Origin: Prochlorococcus sp. AG-347-E23
GTDB lineage: Bacteria > Cyanobacteriota > Cyanobacteriia > PCC-6307 > Cyanobiaceae
Assembly (NCBI GenBank): GCA_003281685.1
Contig: QCBH01000012.1
Location: forward strand, 1-49,743
DNA: 49,743 nucleotides
Direction of reading: 5' to 3'
Shown here: positions 45,597-49,743 of the stretch, piece after piece
Numbering within the stretch: position 1 is the stretch's first letter
How the letters are laid out: every line of letters begins with the position of its first letter
Program-made: the position numbers and the translations under genes
Notes under the pieces: generated by a model
The model's database searches: none
Told to the model about the DNA's origin: nothing
What the model saw: only the letters and a program-made list of their open reading frames with translations

Positions 45597-46600
45597 TTCC
45601 TGAAAATTCAAATACAAAAAGAATTTCAATTGATTTACCTGAGGATCTAATTTCCAGGTTTGATCAATTACGAAAAGAGTGGGGATTTAGAGCAAGAGGA
45701 CCTGTAATTGAAAAGATACTTAAAGAACTTCTTAGAGAAGATGATTTACTACCTAAGAACCAACAGCAAGAAATAGACTTTAACGAGAATAATAATAAAG
45801 AAAATTTAAATATTGATGAAGATACTGCATTGGTATTAATTAAATCAGACGTAAAAAAAGAAGTTAATGAGATATCTTTGAATAAAAGATTTACAAATAA
45901 CAATCAATATAAAGAAAAAGCCAACTCAAACATAAGTCTTCCCAATTTTGTTGAAAAAAACGTAAAGAATCTAAGAAGAAGTATTAATAGTGAAAAATTA
46001 AAGGAGAATATTAATGATATTCAAATAAATACAATTAAAGAAACTGAATTAATAAAATGTCGAATTGAGTTAATTAGTCATTGGAAAACCTTATATGGAT
46101 CAGTTCCTAATGATCATGTAGTAGAAGCTTCGATGGATTGGTTTGAAAGGGATATATGGCCAAATCTTGATGGAACTGAAAATCTACCCTTTACGTGGAC
46201 TGCAGCCAATAAATTAATGTCAGAATTATGTCCATTTTGGATAAAGAAAAATCCATCTCTTGAAATTGTTTTATTAATGATTGGCGTTTTAGAAGACCCT
46301 TTTGCTACATCAGAACTGATAAATAGAATTCCAACACTTATGAGAAGGTTTGTAAGTAGATTTAAGCGAAATAATAGATCAAATTCATTTGAAACTTTGG
46401 ACTCAACAATGACAGTACATGGAGCACTTAAATTATTGAATTTATCAACATCCGCAGGATCCTCCCATACGTTCCGTAAAATTAAGGAGGCCTATAAATC
46501 AATAGCTTTAGAGACGCATCCAGATGCTGGAGGATCAACAGATCAAATGAGAAAATTAAATGAAGCGTATCAATTGCTAAAAAATCTATATAGGAATTAG
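45590..46600 (+). CDS. Ribbon-helix-helix / J-domain fusion protein
   Basis: A 336-residue protein with three parts. Residues about 10-50 (RISIDLPEDLISRFDQLRKEWG ... RGPVIEKILKELL) look like a ribbon-helix-helix DNA-binding domain. Residues 50-150 are polar, Asn/Lys/Glu-rich and probably disordered. Residues 155-270 (LISHWKTLYGSVPNDHVVEA ... WFERDIWPNL ... LMRRFVSRFKR) form a conserved-looking helical region I cannot assign. Residues about 278-336 are a J domain, with HPD at 310-312 (ALETHPDAGG). A DNA-binding protein that can recruit an Hsp70 is unusual. Start is TTG at 45590; no upstream ATG exists in frame. Its stop lies in a palindrome at the head of a repeat array. Function unknown. Confidence 0.85.
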   Translation: MNIPENSNTKRISIDLPEDLISRFDQLRKEWGFRARGPVIEKILKELLREDDLLPKNQQQEIDFNENNNKENLNIDEDTALVLIKSDVKKEVNEISLNKRFTNNNQYKEKANSNISLPNFVEKNVKNLRRSINSEKLKENINDIQINTIKETELIKCRIELISHWKTLYGSVPNDHVVEASMDWFERDIWPNLDGTENLPFTWTAANKLMSELCPFWIKKNPSLEIVLLMIGVLEDPFATSELINRIPTLMRRFVSRFKRNNRSNSFETLDSTMTVHGALKLLNLSTSAGSSHTFRKIKEAYKSIALETHPDAGGSTDQMRKLNEAYQLLKNLYRN

Positions 46601-46611
46601 TATACTAATTC
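46594..46611. repeat. 18-bp perfect palindrome at the RHH/J stop codon
   Basis: GAATTAGTATACTAATTC is self-complementary and includes the TAG stop of the RHH/J gene. Further matching bases (TATAT at 46587-46591 with ATATA at 46614-46618) extend the dyad to 32 bp with two mismatched positions on each side. It could be a terminator-like hairpin or a protein-binding dyad. Confidence 0.8.
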
Positions 46612-46656
46612 TCATATAAGACAAATAATAAGTCTAAATAGTAGTCTTATATAAGA
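46610..46656 (+). repeat. 47-bp palindromic unit 1
   Basis: Left arm TCTCATATAAGA (46610-46621), a 23-bp spacer, right arm TCTTATATAAGA (46645-46656, a perfect palindrome). The pentamer AGAC(A)/AGTCT/AGTCT begins at 46619, 46631 and 46643, exactly 12 bp apart. The spacer centre ATAAGTCTA is shared with unit 2 at the same offset. Confidence 0.85.
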
Positions 46657-46785
46657 TAACTGCTAAGCCTAAAATTTCCAATTTTATCAATTATTTTTAT
46701 TCAAATTTATGGAAACAATAACTATGTATAAATGAAATTAAAATAATATATAACTTTAAAGAATAAAAATCTTTTGTATTGCACT
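46657..46785. other. AT-rich spacer between units 1 and 2
   Basis: Part of the 417-bp gene-free stretch 46601-47017. This 129-bp part shows no open frame, no hairpin of note and no similarity to the units. Confidence 0.5.
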
Positions 46786-46832
46786 TCTTATATAAGACTT
46801 ACTATAAGTCTATTAAATAGTCTCAAAATAGA
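46786..46832 (+). repeat. 47-bp palindromic unit 2
   Basis: Left arm TCTTATATAAGA (46786-46797), 23-bp spacer with ATAAGTCTA at the same offset as unit 1, and a degenerate right arm TCTCAAAATAGA (46821-46832). AGACT/AGTCT pentamers begin at 46795, 46807 and 46819, again exactly 12 bp apart. AGACTTA-CTA-TAAGTCT (46795-46811) also forms a tight hairpin. Confidence 0.82.
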
Positions 46833-46851
46833 TATATAAGATAAATTAATT

Positions 46852-46910
46852 TTCAATTTGGATGATTCATGCCCAAACTGTTTATTGCATGGAAAAAATT
46901 AAAAATTGAA
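46852..46910. repeat. Nested inverted repeat, possible structured RNA
   Basis: TTCAATTT (46852-46859) pairs with AAATTGAA (46903-46910), and inside it CATGC (46868-46872) pairs with GCATG (46887-46891), making a stem-loop of about 59 nt on either strand. It lies downstream of the 82-residue gene. No U-run follows. Could be a non-coding RNA or terminator; evidence is structural only. Confidence 0.35.
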
Positions 46911-46999
46911 TAAAAATAAACAAATCATGTCCTTTCAATGTCCAAGAAATTAATAACTTCTAAAAAGTACAGCTATCAGAAGCTTTAATGTCTTACCGA

Positions 47000-47016
47000 A
47001 CTGCCTTAAAGACAGT
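47000..47016 (-). terminator. Hairpin immediately after the 82-residue gene
   Basis: ACTGCCTTAAAGACAGT is a 17-nt near-palindrome: ACTG/CAGT outer pairs, one mismatch, then CTT/AAG. It begins one base past the TAG stop of the minus-strand gene. It is placed like a terminator stem but has no good T-tract, so it may only protect the 3' end. Confidence 0.35.
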
Positions 47017-47017
47017 A

Positions 47018-47266
47018 CTACTTGGATTGAAGCTTTTCAATGGCAGTTTGTCTATCAATACTAGGGATATCACTTAAACCGTTAGCATCAAACCAAGGGG
47101 CGCTAGCCCAATCAAATCCTTCACCAAAAGTATTATCTGGTGCAGTTATATACCAATGACATGAAGCATCTGGTATGTCAACGGCACACTTTGACCAATC
47201 ATCTGACCACTGAGGGACTTGTACCCACAGCACTGAAGATAGAAGTAGAGAAAGAAAATTAATCAT
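47018..47266 (-). CDS. Small secreted protein, conserved hypothetical
   Basis: An 82-residue protein. Residues 1-15 (MINFLSLLLSSVLWV) resemble a short signal peptide or membrane anchor. The mature part has WSDDWSKCAVDIPDASCHWYIT with two cysteines that could form a disulfide, then aromatic and acidic residues (FGEGFDWASAPWFDANGL) and a short helix (IDRQTAIEKLQSK). I know of similar proteins in marine picocyanobacteria but no function. It is isolated on the minus strand, bracketed by palindromic units: unit 3 upstream, units 2 and 1 downstream. Start is ATG at 47266. Confidence 0.75.
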   Translation of the reverse strand: MINFLSLLLSSVLWVQVPQWSDDWSKCAVDIPDASCHWYITAPDNTFGEGFDWASAPWFDANGLSDIPSIDRQTAIEKLQSK

Positions 47267-47312
47267 GATATAAATTATATAACATTAATTAGTATTATAG
47301 GTTTATTATCTA

Positions 47313-47359
47313 TCTTATATGAGAATTATATGTAGACTAGTATAAAGTCTCATATGAGA
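47313..47359 (-). repeat. 47-bp palindromic unit 3, inverted
   Basis: On the plus strand: TCTTATATGAGA (47313-47324), 23-bp spacer, TCTCATATGAGA (47348-47359, perfect palindrome). Reverse-complemented, the spacer puts AGTCTA at the same offset as in units 1 and 2. The arm TCTTATATGAGA is the exact reverse complement of the left arm of unit 1. Pentamers AGACT and AGTCT begin at 47334 and 47346. It lies 13 bp past the pheT stop and 47 bp before the ATG of the 82-residue gene, so it may sit in that gene's promoter. Confidence 0.85.
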
Positions 47360-47371
47360 TTAATAATACAC

Positions 47372-49743
47372 TTAATTCCTCAATTTAGTATTAAAGCATT
47401 TTTCAACATTAGTAATGATATTTGAATGTGTTGATGTAATGTCCGAGTCCAATAATGTTTTATCTTTATCTCTGTAAGATAATCTAAATGTATAACTTAT
47501 ATGATGTTCTCCAAATTTAGTATCTTCAAAAACATCAATTAAATTTACATCCTCCAAGAGATTTTTTCCTGTTTTTCTTATCTTAGATATTATTTCGCTC
47601 ATTAAAAATTTCTTACTGAAAACAAAATTTATATCCCTTTCCATTTTGGGAACAATTGGGTATTGCTTATATATTGGAATCCATTTATTTTTTCTTGTAC
47701 TAGCTCCCAAGAGGCTAGAAAAATTTATATTAAATAAATAAACTTTTTTTAATGACTTCTTTTCTAATATTAGTTTGGGATGTATTTCACCAAAATAACC
47801 TGCATCTTTCCCTTCAATAACTAATTTCGCTGTTCTTCCTGGATGAAGAAAATCAATTGAATCAGTTGGCTTATCCTCAATTTTTATGTTCAATGATGAT
47901 AAAGCCTCCTTTAACTTTCCTCTGGCCTGGTAATAATTAAGATCGTTATCCTTACCCGAATTTATCCATTTTCCAAATTTTCTATTTCCATAAATCGCAC
48001 CATTTAGAACTTCTTCTTGAATGAACTCAGTTTTCTTTTGAAAAACATTTCCAATTTCAAATATATAACAACTTGCTTGTCCAGCTTTTATATTACGGTT
48101 CAATATCTCCAAATGTTCTTTCCAGATATTATCTCTAAGACAGCTTGTTTCTAATAACAAAGGATTAGAAATTTTTATAAGTTTTTCATTATCCTCAGGT
48201 ACAAGAGAGTAGCTTAGCACCTCGTTAAAACCATTTTCTATAAAACCATTTTTTATTTTTCTCAATGCCAACTGTTCTGATGACAATTTTCCAGGCTTAA
48301 TTGGATTAGGAAGATTTAAGTCGAATCTGTCATAGCCTATTAATCTCGCAATTTCTTCAATTAAATCTATTTCTCTTATTAAATCATGTGATCTATTAGG
48401 AATTACTGCTACATCCCAGCCATATTCTTTATTCTTTAAAGTACAACCTATGAGTGTTAATTTATCAATTATTTCATTATCAGATATATTTCTTTTTTCA
48501 AATTGATCGTTAATTATTAATGGACCAAGAATTCTATGTATTCGATTTCTCCGTAGTTTAATAAATATATCCTCATTACTTATTAAACGAGAAGTATTGA
48601 TGATTGGTGAATTAATAGAAAAATATTCTTCTAAAAGATTAATTGCCCTTGTTACTGCACTTATTGTATTTTTGGATGAAATACCTTTTTCATACCTGCT
48701 GCTAGATTCCGTTCTTATGCCAACCACCTTTGAAGATTTTCTTATAGTAACTGGATTAAAAACAGCGCCTTCAAGGTAAATAGATGAGGTAGTATTAGTT
48801 ACAGAAGTCTCTAAACCGCCTATCACCCCAGCAATAGCTACCGGTTTATCACAACAAGTAATAACTGTGATATTTTCATTTAAATCATATTCTTTACCAT
48901 CTAAGCAAATAAGGCTTTCGTTATCCTTACCTTTTCTTACAGAGAAATCTTCTGGAGAAACTTCCTTACCAATTAAGTTTGATATTTTATCTTTATCAAA
49001 CGCATGCAAAGGTTGACCTTGTTCTAAAAGAATATAGTTTGTCAAATCAACTAGAAGATTAATAGATTTTATACCTGATTTTTCTATACGGTCTTTAAGC
49101 CAATTTGGCGATAATTTCTCTCCATTTACCCCATCTATGCGGCTTATTGTATAAATGCAATTAGATTCTATAGCCTCTGGACAAAGGTTAATTCCCTTAA
49201 GTAAATGAATATTATAATTATGGTTTAATTCTGGATAATTTAAGTTGGATTCTAAAAGGGCAGAAATTTCACGGGCTATACCTATAACAGACATTCCGTC
49301 AGGTCTATTAGCTGTAATGGCTAAATCATATATAAAATCATTTAATTGAAGCAAGTCAGACCCTGGAGTGCCCAATTCATGTTTTAAGGCTAAATCTTCA
49401 TCAATGATCTCTATCCCTTCACTAGTGTCCTCTAAACCCAGTTCCTGAAGTGAACATATCATTCCTTCACTCATGACACCTCTAATTTCACTTCTTTTAA
49501 TAGTTAAATTAACTGCGTTTAATTTCGCGCCGACAGTAGCAACATAAACATAAATATTTGGTTTAATATTGCGCGCACCACAGATAATTTGTAAATTTTT
49601 TGAATTACCAATATCGACTTGGCAAATTGAAAGTTTGTCAGATCCTTCGTGTTTTAAAACAGATAATACCTTACCTAAAACAACACCATTTACATTTTCT
49701 GAACAATCTTCTAGTGATTCAACCTCAAATCCACCAATAGATA
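47372..49743 (-). CDS. pheT: Phenylalanyl-tRNA synthetase beta subunit, 5' end beyond window
   Basis: About 790 residues visible; the extreme N-terminus is outside the window. The frame stays open from 49743, giving GGFEVES and a tRNA-binding EMAP/OB-type stretch (LSICQVDIGNSKNLQIICGA). RGVMSEGMICSLQELGL follows; the ATG at 49474 is internal, not a start. Then come the B3/B4 domain (YDLAITANRPDGMSVIGIARE, VDLTNYILLEQGQPLHAFD), B5 (NRSHDLIREIDLIEEIARLIGYD), the synthetase-like core and a C-terminal FDX-ACB anticodon-binding domain (FEDTKFGEHHISYTFRLSYRD). PheT pairs with PheS in an alpha2-beta2 enzyme and edits Tyr-tRNA(Phe). Confidence 0.96.
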   Translation of the reverse strand, partial: SIGGFEVESLEDCSENVNGVVLGKVLSVLKHEGSDKLSICQVDIGNSKNLQIICGARNIKPNIYVYVATVGAKLNAVNLTIKRSEIRGVMSEGMICSLQELGLEDTSEGIEIIDEDLALKHELGTPGSDLLQLNDFIYDLAITANRPDGMSVIGIAREISALLESNLNYPELNHNYNIHLLKGINLCPEAIESNCIYTISRIDGVNGEKLSPNWLKDRIEKSGIKSINLLVDLTNYILLEQGQPLHAFDKDKISNLIGKEVSPEDFSVRKGKDNESLICLDGKEYDLNENITVITCCDKPVAIAGVIGGLETSVTNTTSSIYLEGAVFNPVTIRKSSKVVGIRTESSSRYEKGISSKNTISAVTRAINLLEEYFSINSPIINTSRLISNEDIFIKLRRNRIHRILGPLIINDQFEKRNISDNEIIDKLTLIGCTLKNKEYGWDVAVIPNRSHDLIREIDLIEEIARLIGYDRFDLNLPNPIKPGKLSSEQLALRKIKNGFIENGFNEVLSYSLVPEDNEKLIKISNPLLLETSCLRDNIWKEHLEILNRNIKAGQASCYIFEIGNVFQKKTEFIQEEVLNGAIYGNRKFGKWINSGKDNDLNYYQARGKLKEALSSLNIKIEDKPTDSIDFLHPGRTAKLVIEGKDAGYFGEIHPKLILEKKSLKKVYLFNINFSSLLGASTRKNKWIPIYKQYPIVPKMERDINFVFSKKFLMSEIISKIRKTGKNLLEDVNLIDVFEDTKFGEHHISYTFRLSYRDKDKTLLDSDITSTHSNIITNVEKCFNTKLRN

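Noticed and set aside
46610..46656. 12/23 recombination-signal analogy from the 12-23-12 geometry
   Set aside because: Numbers coincide only; no heptamer/nonamer and no RAG-like or transposase gene.
46988..47077. Plus-strand microprotein starting at the ATG at 46988
   Set aside because: Short, has no Shine-Dalgarno, and overlaps the well-supported minus-strand secreted-protein gene.
46610..47359. CRISPR array
   Set aside because: Only three units, irregular distances (176 and 527 bp), one inverted, and the units are internally palindromic with a conserved core. No cas genes nearby.
46595..47360. MITE or insertion sequence remnant
   Set aside because: No terminal repeats bounding a common interior, no target duplications, no transposase; units are only 47 bp and locally clustered.
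49474..49743. pheT starting at the ATG at 49474
   Set aside because: The frame continues upstream to the window edge with clear tRNA-binding-domain sequence, so that ATG is internal.

Overview
The window is about 49.7 kb of very AT-rich, densely packed chromosomal DNA. It looks like a high-light-adapted Prochlorococcus or a very close picocyanobacterial relative. The evidence is the low GC content, photosystem I subunit PsaK, a DnaK1-type chaperone with an acidic tail, the cyanobacterial families DUF3110, DUF1995, DUF2499 and DUF3593, HemJ, CobN beside a B12-dependent MetH, and extreme compaction with overlapping starts and stops. No phage, plasmid, transposase, rRNA operon or CRISPR array was seen.

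Layout. 1-4024 (minus) is a run pyk > MacB-type permease > bioY > lspA, with lspA cut by the window edge. 4086-6849 holds a MazG-like pyrophosphohydrolase (plus) facing yggT, scpB and ilvA (minus). 6966-10608 has dxs (plus), then psaK, the DUF3593/DUF2499 membrane pair, a secreted peroxiredoxin and rpmB (minus). 10647-15068 (minus) carries htpG, hisZ, an inositol-monophosphatase family gene and a 2Fe-2S ferredoxin. 15118-19232 (plus) has tRNA-Ser(GGA), dnaK, dnaJ, a DUF3110 gene and a cyclophilin. 19237-27078 has ribBA, argC, purN, pgi and leuS on alternating strands. 27186-31069 (plus) is a tight chain dapF > cysteine desulfurase > DUF1995 > PBP4. 31078-35362 has coaD (minus), then a flavin reductase, uvrC, hemJ and a PHP phosphoesterase. 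35364-43673 has cobN (minus), then ilvE and metH (plus). 43683-49743 has small conserved genes, an Ap4A phosphorylase, an unusual ribbon-helix-helix/J-domain protein, a repeat-rich intergenic zone around a small secreted protein, and the 5'-truncated pheT.

Function. Nearly all genes are core metabolism: isoprenoid precursors (dxs), branched-chain amino acids (ilvA, ilvE), lysine and peptidoglycan (dapF, PBP4), His/Arg/Met, riboflavin, purines, CoA, haem (hemJ), cobalamin (cobN) and its user metH, plus protein folding, repair (uvrC) and two aminoacyl-tRNA synthetases.

The most unusual structure is in 46.59-47.36 kb. Three 47-bp units each have a 12-bp palindrome (consensus TCTYATATRAGA), a 23-bp spacer and a second 12-bp arm. 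The pentamer AGTCT or its complement recurs every 12 bp inside them. Two units are direct and the third is inverted on the far side of the small secreted-protein gene. The array begins at the stop codon of the ribbon-helix-helix/J-domain gene, which makes that protein an attractive but unproven candidate ligand.
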